From: Rhizobacter terrae
GTDB lineage: Bacteria > Pseudomonadota > Gammaproteobacteria > Burkholderiales > Burkholderiaceae_C
Reading direction: 5' to 3'
Assembly: GCF_003852895.1 (NCBI RefSeq)
Contig: NZ_QUSW01000001.1
Span: 248,001-312,000, forward strand
DNA length: 64,000 nucleotides
Shown here: positions 9,003 through 17,667 of the stretch, one piece after another
How positions within the stretch are numbered: the first letter of the stretch is position 1
How the letters are laid out: every line of letters begins with the position of its first letter
The notes under the pieces: model-generated
What the model was told of the DNA's origin: nothing
Databases searched by the model: none
Seen by the model: the letters and a program-made list of their open reading frames with translations, nothing else
Translations under genes and position numbers: made by a program

Positions 9003-9551
9003 TCAGCGGTTGACGATCTCGGCGCGGCGATTCTTCGCCCAGGCCGCTTCATCGTTGCCCTGCGCTGCCGGGCGTTCCTTGCCGAAGCTCACCGCTTCCA
9101 CCTGCTTGTCGTCAGCCCCCAGCAAGGTGAGCGACTTGGCGACAGCCTCGGCGCGCTTCTGGCCGAGCGCCAGGTTGTATTCGCTGCCGCCGCGCTCGTC
9201 GGTGTGGCCCTCGACCGCCACCTTGCGCTTGCGGTCGACGCTGAGCACCTTGGCGTTGGCGTCGATGGTCGGACGGAACTCGTCCTTCACCACGAAGCTG
9301 TCGAAGTCGAAGTAGACGACGCGGGGGATGTTCGTATCCTGCGCGGCGCGGTTGTTGCCCGCCTCCACCGTGGTCACGGCCGATTGCGAGGCCTTGCCTG
9401 CATCCGCGCCCGCATTCGGGTCCACCGGCTTGGGCGTGGCCGTCTTGACCTCGACCGGCTTGTCGTCGAGCTTGACGCTCGAGCAGCCCGCCACCAGGGC
9501 CGACGCCGCCACCGCCAGCAAGCCCGTTTGAGCGATACGAATCAGTTTCAT
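9003..9551 (-). CDS. pal: Peptidoglycan-associated lipoprotein Pal
   Basis: A 182-residue outer-membrane lipoprotein. The signal peptide ends in the lipobox LVAGC, so C23 is the lipidated residue. The C-terminal OmpA-like domain begins with VYFDFDSFVVKDEF and contains VEGHTDERGGSEYN, the peptidoglycan-binding motif. Pal ties the outer membrane to the cell wall and is recruited to the septum by TolB and TolA. It sits between tolB and cpoB in the usual order, with about 100 bases separating it from tolB, room for its own promoter. Confidence 0.97.
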   Translation of the reverse strand: MKLIRIAQTGLLAVAASALVAGCSSVKLDDKPVEVKTATPKPVDPNAGADAGKASQSAVTTVEAGNNRAAQDTNIPRVVYFDFDSFVVKDEFRPTIDANAKVLSVDRKRKVAVEGHTDERGGSEYNLALGQKRAEAVAKSLTLLGADDKQVEAVSFGKERPAAQGNDEAAWAKNRRAEIVNR

Positions 9552-9649
9552 GGCTGTTTCCTCTCAGTGATGTGACGCCGCTCTTTCCTGCCGGCGCCTT
9601 GCTTCAGAGTCTTTCGACCCAACGATTTGTTCCCGGACTCTATCGCCCC

Positions 9650-10936
9650 TCAACGTCCGTAGGGGCCCCACACCGGTTCGCGCAAGTCCGCCGAGGGGGA
9701 CGGCAGGCGCGCCTTGATCTTGCCATCGAGCGTGGTGGTCATCAACACGTCGCGGCCGGCGTCCCGGGTGGCGTAGATGATGAGCCGGCCATTGGGCGAG
9801 AAGCTCGGGCTCTCGTCGTCGGTCGTGGCGGTCAGCGAGGCGACGGTGCCGCTTTGCAGGTCCAGCGTCTGCAGCTTGAAGGCATTGCCCTGGCGAGTGA
9901 TGTAGGCCAGCGTGCGGCCGTCCGGGCTGATGCTCGGGCTGATGTTGTAGCTGCCGTTGAAGGTGACGCGCTCGGCCGCACCGCCGGCCACCGGCATGCG
10001 GTAGACCTGGGGGCTGCCGCCGCGATCACTCACGAAGTACAGGCTGCGGCCGTCAGGGGAGAAACAGGGTTCGGTGTCGATGGCGCCGCTGTTGGTCAGC
10101 CGGCGCGGGGTGCCGCCGGTGCGCGGCATCACGTACAGCTGCGAGCCGCCTTCGCGCGACAGCGTCACGGCCAGCGTCTGCCCGTCGGGCGACCAGGCCG
10201 GGGCGCTGTTGGACCCGCGGAAATTGGCCACGGCACGCCGATTGCCGCTCGCCATGTTCTGGGTGTAGACCACCGCCTTCTGCTCTTCGAAGGACACGTA
10301 GGCCAGCTCCTTGCCGTCGGGCGACCAGGCCGGCGAGATGATGGGCTCGGGGCTGTTGAGCACGCTCTCGCCTTCGGGCTTGCCGCTGGGGTCATAGCCG
10401 TCGGCATCGGCCACGCGCAGCGAGAAGCTGCGGCGGCTCTTGGCCACGTAGGCGATGCGGGTGGAGAACACGCCCTTCTCGCCGGTGAGCTTCTCGTGCA
10501 CGAAGTCGGCGATGCGGTGGGCTGCCAGGCGCAGGTCGTTGGGATGCACCACCGTGTTCAGCGTGCCGATCTCGCTGCCCTTGACCACATCCCACAGCCG
10601 CGAGCGCACGTCGTAGCGGCCGTCGGCCAGGCGCGTGGCCGAGCCGCCCAGCAGCGCATCGGCCGCCTTGTTGCGCCAATCGGCCATGGCGGGCTGCGCC
10701 GCTTCGTCGACGATGGCGGACGTCTCGACATCGCGGAACAGGCCGCTGCGCTTGAGGTCGTCACGAATGATGGTGGACAGCTGCTGCGTGGCGCGGTCCT
10801 CGTCGCGGAACTTCGCCACCGCGATGGGCACCTGCACGGCGCCGACGCCGGAGATTTCGACGCGGAACTGGGCCAACGAAGGAAGGCTGGCCAGGAGGAG
10901 GCCAGCGGCAAGGAAGATCTGTCGTCGATTCACCAT
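9650..10936 (-). CDS. tolB: Tol-Pal system beta-propeller protein TolB
   Basis: A 428-residue periplasmic protein with a signal peptide (residues 1-22). The N-terminal domain (to about residue 160) is followed by a six-bladed beta-propeller whose repeats show as WSPDGKELAYVSFE, WSPDGQTLAVTLS, FSPDGRSLYFVSD and SPDGRTLAYITR. TolB binds Pal and the C-terminus of TolA. The gene is followed by pal and cpoB as usual, but a glycosyltransferase gene rather than tolA lies immediately upstream (32 bases), so tolQRA must be elsewhere or were displaced. Confidence 0.97.
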   Translation of the reverse strand: MVNRRQIFLAAGLLLASLPSLAQFRVEISGVGAVQVPIAVAKFRDEDRATQQLSTIIRDDLKRSGLFRDVETSAIVDEAAQPAMADWRNKAADALLGGSATRLADGRYDVRSRLWDVVKGSEIGTLNTVVHPNDLRLAAHRIADFVHEKLTGEKGVFSTRIAYVAKSRRSFSLRVADADGYDPSGKPEGESVLNSPEPIISPAWSPDGKELAYVSFEEQKAVVYTQNMASGNRRAVANFRGSNSAPAWSPDGQTLAVTLSREGGSQLYVMPRTGGTPRRLTNSGAIDTEPCFSPDGRSLYFVSDRGGSPQVYRMPVAGGAAERVTFNGSYNISPSISPDGRTLAYITRQGNAFKLQTLDLQSGTVASLTATTDDESPSFSPNGRLIIYATRDAGRDVLMTTTLDGKIKARLPSPSADLREPVWGPYGR

Positions 10937-10968
10937 GGGATGTCATGACCCTGCTTTTACAACTTGGT

Positions 10969-11772
10969 TCAACCACCCTGCTTCGCGAGCAGGCCCATCT
11001 TCAAGTAGCGGTAGTACGTTCCTTCGGCCACGTAGACCGCCAGGACGAAGCCCAGGCGCCCGTCCAGGAAGCCGCGACGAAGGAAATAGCAGCGCACGAA
11101 CGCCCACACACCATGGAGCAACGCCGATGCCAGGCCGCCCGACTTCCCCGAGCGCAGCTTGTCCACCGCACGGCCGCTCGTGTAGCGGTTCATCTTCTCG
11201 ATCGCATTGTCCAGCGTCGGCATGCTGTCGTGCAGCAACTCGCCCTTCAGGCGGCCGACCGGGCCATCGACGATGAGCCGTTCGTGCACGAGGTCGTCGG
11301 AGAAGCGTCCGCGGTCACGGCGGACCAGCCGCAGCACACGGTCGGGGTACCAATCCCCGTGGCGCATCCACTGGCCGCAGAAGCTCGACAGGCGTGAAAG
11401 CTCGAAACCTACCGTGCCGCCACCGGCGACTTGCGAGGAAGCGTGTGGTTCATGTCCGGATGTGTCCCCGTCCACCACCGCGCGGATGCTGCGGGCGAGC
11501 TCCTCGCTGACCCGCTCGTCCGCATCGATGCTGAGCACCCAGCGCCCCGTGGCCAGCGCGAGCGCGCGGCCCTTTTGCTTGCCGAAGCCCGGCCAGTCGG
11601 TGGTGACGACGACCTTTGCCCCGAATTGCTCGGCGATGTCGCGGGTGCGGTCGGTGCTGCCGGAGTCGACGACGATCCATTCATCGGCAAACGCCACGGA
11701 TTCGAGGCAGCCCGCGATGTTGCGCTCTTCATTGCGGGTGATGAGGATGACCGAGAGTTGGATGGCTGGCAT
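10969..11772 (-). CDS. Glycosyltransferase family 2, WaaE/KdtX-like
   Basis: A 267-residue cytoplasmic GT2 enzyme that resembles the LPS-core glucosyltransferase WaaE. The GT-A fold shows in LSVILITRNEERNIAGCLES, the nucleotide-binding VVDSGSTDRT and the metal site SIDADERVSEEL. A C-terminal amphipathic region (YFLRRGFLDGRLGF) is common in this subfamily. ATG 11772 is preferred; further in-frame starts upstream overlap the control region of the divergent msbA gene. It lies 32 bases upstream of tolB on the same strand, so tolB may be co-transcribed with it. The sugar donor is not determined by sequence. Confidence 0.88.
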   Translation of the reverse strand: MPAIQLSVILITRNEERNIAGCLESVAFADEWIVVDSGSTDRTRDIAEQFGAKVVVTTDWPGFGKQKGRALALATGRWVLSIDADERVSEELARSIRAVVDGDTSGHEPHASSQVAGGGTVGFELSRLSSFCGQWMRHGDWYPDRVLRLVRRDRGRFSDDLVHERLIVDGPVGRLKGELLHDSMPTLDNAIEKMNRYTSGRAVDKLRSGKSGGLASALLHGVWAFVRCYFLRRGFLDGRLGFVLAVYVAEGTYYRYLKMGLLAKQGG

Positions 11773-11820
11773 AGGGCTCGCGCGAAGCCCGCGCATTGTA
11801 GGCAACGATAATGCCGCCCC

Positions 11821-13560
11821 ATGACGTCTCCAGACCTGCCCCTGAAGCTGCGCATCGCACGCATCGCGCCGTTCTTCCGGGCCAGCCGGTCGGGGCTGCT
11901 GATCGCACTGGCCGGATCCATCATCGGCGCCGCGACGGAGCCCATGATCGCCGCCTTCCTCAAGCTGCTGCTGGACCGCGGGTTCGCGAAGAACGCACTT
12001 CCACTGTGGCAGGTGCCGGTCGCGATCATCGGCCTGTTCGGCCTGCGCGGGCTGGCTGGCTTTCTCGCCCAGTACGGGCTGTCGTGGGCCGCCAACCGCG
12101 GCATGCTGGACATGCGCGCCGCCATGTTCGCGCGGCTGCTGAACGCGCAGCCCGCGCTCTTCTCGCGGCACTCGGCGAGCAGCCTCGTCAACACGCTGAC
12201 CTTCGAGGTGCAGACCGGCGCCGTCCACCTGGTGAACTCGCTGCAGACCCTGGTGCGCGACGCGCTGACACTGGTCGCATTGATGGTGTACCTGCTGGTC
12301 CTCAACTGGCAGCTCACCCTGTTCGTCGCACTGCTCTTTCCTCCCGTCGCGCTGGTCATGCGCGTGCTCAGCAAGCGGCTTCACCGGCTGACACTGGAGA
12401 CCCAGCAGGCCACCGACGAGCTGGCCTACGTGGTCGAGGAAAACGTCCAGGCCTGGCGCATCGTGCGCCTGCACGCCGCGCAGGCCGGCCAGGCATCGCG
12501 CTTCCATCGCGTCAGCGATTCACTGCGCCGCCTGTCCATCAAGGCCACGGTGGCAGCGGCGACGATGACGCCGATCACACAGGTCGTCGCCGCGATCGTG
12601 CTGTCGGCCGTCATCATGGCGGCGCTGTGGCAAAGCGGGCACGCCAGCGGCAGGACGGTCGGCGACTTCGTGGCCTTCGTGGTGGCCATGCTGCAGCTGG
12701 TGGCGCCCATCAAGCATTTGTCCGAAGTGTCCGGTCCGGTCACCCGCGGCCTGGCGGCCCTGGAGCGCGGCGTGCATCTCATCGAGCAGTCGCCGACCGA
12801 AACCGGCGGCAGCTTCGTGCCGGCGCGTCCGGCAGGGGTCATCGAACTGCGCGACGTGTCGCTGCAATACCGCGACGACCAGGCGGCCGCACTCGATCGG
12901 GTCACGATGCGCATCGAGGCCGGTGAAACCGTGGCGCTCGTCGGCCCCTCGGGTGCGGGCAAGACGACGCTGGTGAACCTGCTGCCCCGATTCCTCGAAC
13001 CCAGCGCAGGCAGCATCCTGCTCGACGGCATGCCACTGCGCGAGTGGGACATGCACGCCCTGCGCCGCCAGTTCGCCCTGGTGAGCCAGGACGTCGTCCT
13101 CTTCAACGACACCGTCGAAGCCAACGTGGTGCTGGGTGGAGACGCCGACCCGAAGCGCGTGACCGACGCGCTGCGCGCCGCCAACCTGCTGGACTTCGTG
13201 GAGTCGCTGCCCCAGGGCGTGCACACGGTCATCGGCCACAACGGCAGCCAGTTGTCCGGCGGCCAGCGCCAGCGCCTGGCCATCGCCCGCGCGATCTACA
13301 AGGACGCGCCCATCCTGATCCTCGACGAAGCCACCTCGGCGCTCGACTCGGAATCGGAACGCCTCGTGCAGGAAGCCCTGGAGCGGCTGATGGCGGGCCG
13401 CACCAGCCTCGTCATCGCGCACCGCCTGTCGACCATCGAGCGCGCAGACCGCATCGTGGCGCTGGAAGACGGCCGCGTCGTCGAGCAGGGAACTCACGCC
13501 GAACTGCTGGCCAGCGCGGGCCTCTACGCCCGGCTGCATGCACTGCAGTTCAAGACCTGA
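11821..13560 (+). CDS. msbA: MsbA-type lipid A/lipid-linked sugar ABC exporter
   Basis: A 579-residue ABC half-transporter with the membrane domain first (six segments, about residues 20-310) and the ATPase second. Walker A (GPSGAGKTT) is near residue 375, the signature LSGGQRQR near 479, Walker B with ILDEATSALDSE near 500, and the switch histidine in IAHRLSTIERAD. Length and layout match MsbA, which flips lipid A-core across the inner membrane as a homodimer. It begins the polysaccharide gene group and is followed by a GT4 gene six bases after its stop, indicating one operon. A flippase for another lipid-linked glycan is an alternative. Confidence 0.88.
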   Translation: MTSPDLPLKLRIARIAPFFRASRSGLLIALAGSIIGAATEPMIAAFLKLLLDRGFAKNALPLWQVPVAIIGLFGLRGLAGFLAQYGLSWAANRGMLDMRAAMFARLLNAQPALFSRHSASSLVNTLTFEVQTGAVHLVNSLQTLVRDALTLVALMVYLLVLNWQLTLFVALLFPPVALVMRVLSKRLHRLTLETQQATDELAYVVEENVQAWRIVRLHAAQAGQASRFHRVSDSLRRLSIKATVAAATMTPITQVVAAIVLSAVIMAALWQSGHASGRTVGDFVAFVVAMLQLVAPIKHLSEVSGPVTRGLAALERGVHLIEQSPTETGGSFVPARPAGVIELRDVSLQYRDDQAAALDRVTMRIEAGETVALVGPSGAGKTTLVNLLPRFLEPSAGSILLDGMPLREWDMHALRRQFALVSQDVVLFNDTVEANVVLGGDADPKRVTDALRAANLLDFVESLPQGVHTVIGHNGSQLSGGQRQRLAIARAIYKDAPILILDEATSALDSESERLVQEALERLMAGRTSLVIAHRLSTIERADRIVALEDGRVVEQGTHAELLASAGLYARLHALQFKT

Positions 13561-13566
13561 CGACGC

Positions 13567-14649
13567 ATGCCACTGGCGATCTCCAACCACGCGCTGCGCA
13601 TGAGCGGCGGCATCGAACGCTACGCGCTGACGCTGGTGCGCGGCCTGCACCAGCGCGGCGTGCGGCCGGTGCTGGTCGCCAAGAAGATCGATCCCTCGCT
13701 GCCCGAGGCCCAGTGGGTCGACGCGGTGCAAGTGCCCACGGGTTTCGTGCCGGGCAAGCTGCGCGACATGTGGTTCGACTGGCGGCTGCGGCGCCTCAAG
13801 AAGCGCCTGAACCTGCACCCGCTCATCGCCTGCAACCAGACCGGCGCCGCGGACATCGCCATCTGCGGCAGCACGCACCCGGGCTTCCTCGAAGCGATGC
13901 AGTTGCCGACGCGGACGATCGACCGCTGGAAGATTTCGCTGGAACGCGCGCACCTCGAACGCTCGCAAGTCATCGTGGCGCACTCGCGGCTGATGGCCGA
14001 GCAGGTGCAGCGCTTCTACGGCATTCCTGCGGCGAAGATCGACGTGCTGTATCCGCCGGTGGACACCGATCGCTTCCACACTGTCGACACGGCGCGGCGC
14101 GAGCAACTGCGTCAGGCGCTGCAACTGCCCGCCGACCGGGCCACGTTCTTGCTGGTCTCCACCGGCCACAAGCGCAAGGGGCTCGATCAACTGGTGGAGT
14201 TCTTCCGCGCGACCACCCTGCCCGTGTCACTCGCCGTCGCCGGTCGGCCCATCGACGTGCAGTCACCCAACATCCGCTACCTGGGCTATCGCAGCGACAT
14301 CGAGGACGCTTACCGGGCGGCCGACTTCACCGTCATCGCATCACGGTTTGAACCCTTCGGGCTGGTGGGCGTCGAGTCGGTGCTGTGCGGCACGCCCATC
14401 GTCGTGGCCGACACGGTAGGTTGTGCCGAGGTGGTCCGCAGTTCGGCAGCGATGAGCTTCACGCGGGACGATCCGTCGTCGTTCGGCCGTGCGATCGCGC
14501 AGGCCGTCGACCGCTGGCGTGCGGGCACCCACCGCATCGCCGCCCCGCTGGCCGCCCTCAGCTACGACCCAGGCGTCGATGCCCACCTCGATGCCTTGCT
14601 GCGGCATGCCGAAGCCATCGCGCCGGGCAGCGTGAAGACTGCGTCCTGA
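13567..14649 (+). CDS. Glycosyltransferase family 4
   Basis: A 360-residue GT-B enzyme. The N-terminal domain starts with the glycine loop RMSGGIERYALTLVRGL, typical of GT4. The C-terminal domain has the donor-binding segment STGHKRKGLDQL and the acidic motif EPFGLVGVESVLCGTPIV near residue 261 (the E-x7-E signature). It is co-directional with msbA and starts six bases after it, so it probably adds a sugar to the LPS core or another surface glycan. Donor and acceptor are unknown. Confidence 0.85.
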   Translation: MPLAISNHALRMSGGIERYALTLVRGLHQRGVRPVLVAKKIDPSLPEAQWVDAVQVPTGFVPGKLRDMWFDWRLRRLKKRLNLHPLIACNQTGAADIAICGSTHPGFLEAMQLPTRTIDRWKISLERAHLERSQVIVAHSRLMAEQVQRFYGIPAAKIDVLYPPVDTDRFHTVDTARREQLRQALQLPADRATFLLVSTGHKRKGLDQLVEFFRATTLPVSLAVAGRPIDVQSPNIRYLGYRSDIEDAYRAADFTVIASRFEPFGLVGVESVLCGTPIVVADTVGCAEVVRSSAAMSFTRDDPSSFGRAIAQAVDRWRAGTHRIAAPLAALSYDPGVDAHLDALLRHAEAIAPGSVKTAS

Positions 14650-14670
14650 CCGCCTCGACCCAGCACGCGT

Positions 14671-15732
14671 TCAAGGCCTGCGGGCCACGACCGTGATCGA
14701 CTCCGCGTGCTCCGGATGCTTCAGCGCGTCCCTGTCCCAGGCCTTGCCTTCGCGGCGTGCCGCACGGCGGCGACCGCGGTCGCCCTGGTAAGGATCCAGG
14801 CCGGCTGCCATCGCCGTGCTCTGCTCGATGTAGAACGCCGCGTCCAGCTGCGGCGGCATCAGGCGCATGTCCACGAAGCCCGCGTGCCGCAATGCCGTCA
14901 TCAGGCTGGCGGCATTGAACATGACGAGGTGGCGCGGTGCCTCCAGCCCGCGCCACGCCACGCCGAAACGCTCGGCGCCGCGCGAATCGATGTTGGGCGT
15001 CTGCAGCCAGATGCGTCCGCCGGGACGCAAGGCCTGGTGCAGGCGCCGCAGTGCCGCGACCGGATCATGCAGGTGCTCGATCACGTGGCTCAAGCTCACC
15101 TGCGCCAGTCCGGCATCGGGCAGGGGTGCATCATCGACCCCGCCCACGAACACCTCGAAACCCTCGCGCTGCGCCGTGGCCGCTGCGACCGGATCGAATT
15201 CAATGCCGCGCGCCTGGTACCCCAGCGCCCTCGCCACACGAAGGAAGCCGCCATCGCCGCAGCCGACGTCCAGCAGCACATCGGCCCGCGTGGACGGCGC
15301 CGGCAGATGCCGGATGAACTGCCCGGCCCGTGCGCGGCGCCAGGGACTCCACGCGAACGCCAGCCATCCCAGGGGGAACGCTTCATCCGACGGGTGTCCA
15401 TAGTCGCGCCGGTAGTGGCTCAGGTGAATCGCGCGCTTGAAGCGCAGGTCCGGCCTGTCACCGGGCACGAGGAAGTTCTTCGCGGGCTCGGCATGGGTGT
15501 AGTAGCGGCTGTACGCCCGGCCGATGGACGCCGCCGTCGGCCGCGGGTCGAGATAGGCCGTCTCGCAAGCCTGGCAACGCCACAAGGTCCAGCGGCCGGG
15601 TGCCGCGCGAAATGCTGCGTCGGTGACCTGCTCGCGCCACACCGCGCGCCGGCCGTCACCGCACACGGGGCACCGCCCGACGGGTTCGAGGTCCTGGTCT
15701 GGCCAGGCGTCCTCCTGGATGGGCAAGCTCAT
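14671..15732 (-). CDS. Class I SAM-dependent methyltransferase with N-terminal zinc ribbon
   Basis: A 353-residue protein. The N-terminus carries a zinc ribbon (C21-PVC24, then CQAC about 30 residues later) and the SAM-binding motif LLDVGCGDGGFL is near residue 145, followed by HVIEHLHDPVAALR. This layout is common in methyltransferases of polysaccharide loci that modify sugars or lipids. ATG 15732 is chosen; a GTG nine bases upstream is possible, and neither has a strong ribosome site. It converges on the GT4 gene (21-base gap) and is divergent from the next GT2 gene. The acceptor is unknown. Confidence 0.82.
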   Translation of the reverse strand: MSLPIQEDAWPDQDLEPVGRCPVCGDGRRAVWREQVTDAAFRAAPGRWTLWRCQACETAYLDPRPTAASIGRAYSRYYTHAEPAKNFLVPGDRPDLRFKRAIHLSHYRRDYGHPSDEAFPLGWLAFAWSPWRRARAGQFIRHLPAPSTRADVLLDVGCGDGGFLRVARALGYQARGIEFDPVAAATAQREGFEVFVGGVDDAPLPDAGLAQVSLSHVIEHLHDPVAALRRLHQALRPGGRIWLQTPNIDSRGAERFGVAWRGLEAPRHLVMFNAASLMTALRHAGFVDMRLMPPQLDAAFYIEQSTAMAAGLDPYQGDRGRRRAARREGKAWDRDALKHPEHAESITVVARRP

Positions 15733-15791
15733 GGGCGGCACGGTCGCAAGTTCATACGAGAATCATAAGCAGCAGCCACCCAGTTCCTCCG

Positions 15792-16793
15792 ATGCCCCAC
15801 ACCCTGCCCACCGCCGACGACGACAAGCCCGAGGTGGCGATGCTCCTGATCGCCTACAACCAGGTGCACACCATCGGCGCCGCCATCGAGGCCGCGCTGG
15901 CGCAGGACTACTCGCCGCTGACGATCGTCGTGTCCGACGATGCCTCCAGCGACGGCAGCTTCGATCTCATGCAGCGGCTGGTGGACGACTACCAGGGTCC
16001 GCACCGCATCGTGCTCAACCGCAATCCGCGCAACCTGGGCATCGGTGCGCACCTGAGCCATGCGGCCTCCTTGTGCCCGGAGGCACAGCTCCTGTTCGTG
16101 ACGGCCGGCGACGATGTCTCGCTGCCGCACCGCTGCTCGCGCACCGTGCAAGCCTGGCTGGCCACCGGCAGGAAGGTCGACCTGATCGCGGCATCGCTGG
16201 AGGACATCGATGCACAGGGCCGCACCCACTCGGTCATCTCGCCGTCAGACCTGGGCCGCTATCGCGACCTGCGCGACTGGCTCGCACAGCCCCCGCATGT
16301 GGTGGGCGCCGCGCAGGCCTGGACGCGCCGGCTCCTGGACCGCTTCGGCCCCCTGCCGGAAGGCGTGGTCGCGGAGGACCTGGTGATGGTGTTCCGCGCC
16401 ATCGGCTCGGGCGGTGCGATGTCGCTGCCGGAACCGCTGGTGCGCTACCGGCGCGGCGGCATCTCGCGCCGCGTGCGCACGCTGCATGCGAGCGACGTGG
16501 TCGCCCGGCTATTGAAGAACAACCGACATGCCCTGGTGGAGCTGCCGCTGCTGCTGGCGGATGCACGCACGATGGGGCAGCTCGATGCCGTCCAGGCCAC
16601 GCTTGAAACGCGGCTCGCGCGGGAGACCTTCATCCGGGACCTGTTCGATGCGAAGACCCTGGGGGGCCGCCTCGCCGTGCTGTGCGGTGCATCCTCGGTC
16701 CCGTGGTCGCTGCGCATCCGGCTGGGCGTGTATGCGGCGTGCCCGTGGCTGCTGGCACCGTGGTTCTGGCTCAAGCGGCGCGTGTCGCGCTGA
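15792..16793 (+). CDS. Glycosyltransferase family 2
   Basis: A 333-residue GT2 enzyme. The N-terminal GT-A fold has MLLIAYNQVHTIGAAIEA, the donor site VSDDASSDGS and a nearby TAGDDVSLPHR containing the likely metal-binding aspartates. The C-terminal 130 residues are helical, with hydrophobic patches (CPWLLAPWFWL) and basic residues at the end that could hold the protein to the inner membrane. It is transcribed divergently from the methyltransferase gene and convergently with the next GT2 gene. Its place in the surface-glycan patch suggests a role in glycan assembly; the sugar is unknown. Confidence 0.82.
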   Translation: MPHTLPTADDDKPEVAMLLIAYNQVHTIGAAIEAALAQDYSPLTIVVSDDASSDGSFDLMQRLVDDYQGPHRIVLNRNPRNLGIGAHLSHAASLCPEAQLLFVTAGDDVSLPHRCSRTVQAWLATGRKVDLIAASLEDIDAQGRTHSVISPSDLGRYRDLRDWLAQPPHVVGAAQAWTRRLLDRFGPLPEGVVAEDLVMVFRAIGSGGAMSLPEPLVRYRRGGISRRVRTLHASDVVARLLKNNRHALVELPLLLADARTMGQLDAVQATLETRLARETFIRDLFDAKTLGGRLAVLCGASSVPWSLRIRLGVYAACPWLLAPWFWLKRRVSR

Positions 16794-16805
16794 GCAGCGC
16801 GCACC

Positions 16806-17648
16806 TCAGCGGCTGAGCCGCCGCTTGAGGTCCGCCTTGCGCAATGCCCATCGCAGGGCTGGCGTGTCCTGCGGCTCCGGCAGGGCATTCCCGTCGGACA
16901 CCTGGCCCCGCCGCAGGTAGAACTTGTCGAAGGTGGACTGCGTCATGCGCCACTTGTCGAGGAACTGGCGCCTGCCGTCGTTCTTCACCACCTTGCCGGT
17001 GGACTTGCACTGGAAGTGATAGACCAGCGAGTCGCCCACGCCGATGAAATGCCGGCAGCCCGCCTGCCACAGCTTCATGGAGAAGTCGTTGTCGCTGCTC
17101 ATGCCCGGCGAGAGTTCGGTGCTGTAGCCGCCGCACTTGAACCACCAGCGGCGATGCACCAGCGTCGGCGGCCAGGTGGCACCGGCCCAGTCGCCTCGCC
17201 GCAGGCCGGGAGCCGCGGCCAGCAAGTCGGCTTCGCGGAAGCTGCCCACGGTGTCGCCGAAGTCGCCCACCACCACGCAGGGGTTGCCGGTGTCGCGGGG
17301 CTCGATCATCGTGCCCGAGAGCATGAACAGGTCCGAGGGCATGCGCTCAGCCCGCGCCAGCAGCGCGGTGTCCCAGCCCGGCAGGCAATACATGTCGTCA
17401 TTGAGGTAAAGGACATGATCGAACCTCGCATGCATGGCCGCTTCGTTGACGGCCCAGCAGATGCCGACGTTGCCGTCGGAGAAGGTCGCGTCCACGCCGG
17501 CTTGCTTCACCCAGTCACGCGTGCCGTCGCTGCCGTCGTTGACGTGGATGATGATCTGGTGCGCATGCGCCGAGTTTTTGCGGATGCTCTGCACGCACAG
17601 GCGCAGGTAGTCGAGGTTGTTCCAGCTGGGGATGATGATCGAGAACAT
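16806..17648 (-). CDS. Glycosyltransferase family 2
   Basis: A 280-residue GT2 enzyme. It begins MFSIIIPSWNNLDYLRLC, followed by HVNDGSDGTRDW and the YLNDDMYCLPGWD metal-site region. The central part contains a conserved GGYSTELSPGMSSDND block and later GVGDSLVYHF, as in rhamnosyl- and galactosyltransferases that build surface glycans. ATG 17648 gives the canonical start of the fold; a longer frame upstream has no family match. It is 19 bases downstream of the membrane glycosyltransferase gene and probably in the same transcript. Confidence 0.83.
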   Translation of the reverse strand: MFSIIIPSWNNLDYLRLCVQSIRKNSAHAHQIIIHVNDGSDGTRDWVKQAGVDATFSDGNVGICWAVNEAAMHARFDHVLYLNDDMYCLPGWDTALLARAERMPSDLFMLSGTMIEPRDTGNPCVVVGDFGDTVGSFREADLLAAAPGLRRGDWAGATWPPTLVHRRWWFKCGGYSTELSPGMSSDNDFSMKLWQAGCRHFIGVGDSLVYHFQCKSTGKVVKNDGRRQFLDKWRMTQSTFDKFYLRRGQVSDGNALPEPQDTPALRWALRKADLKRRLSR

Positions 17649-17667
17649 GGGGGCCGATTGTGGACCG

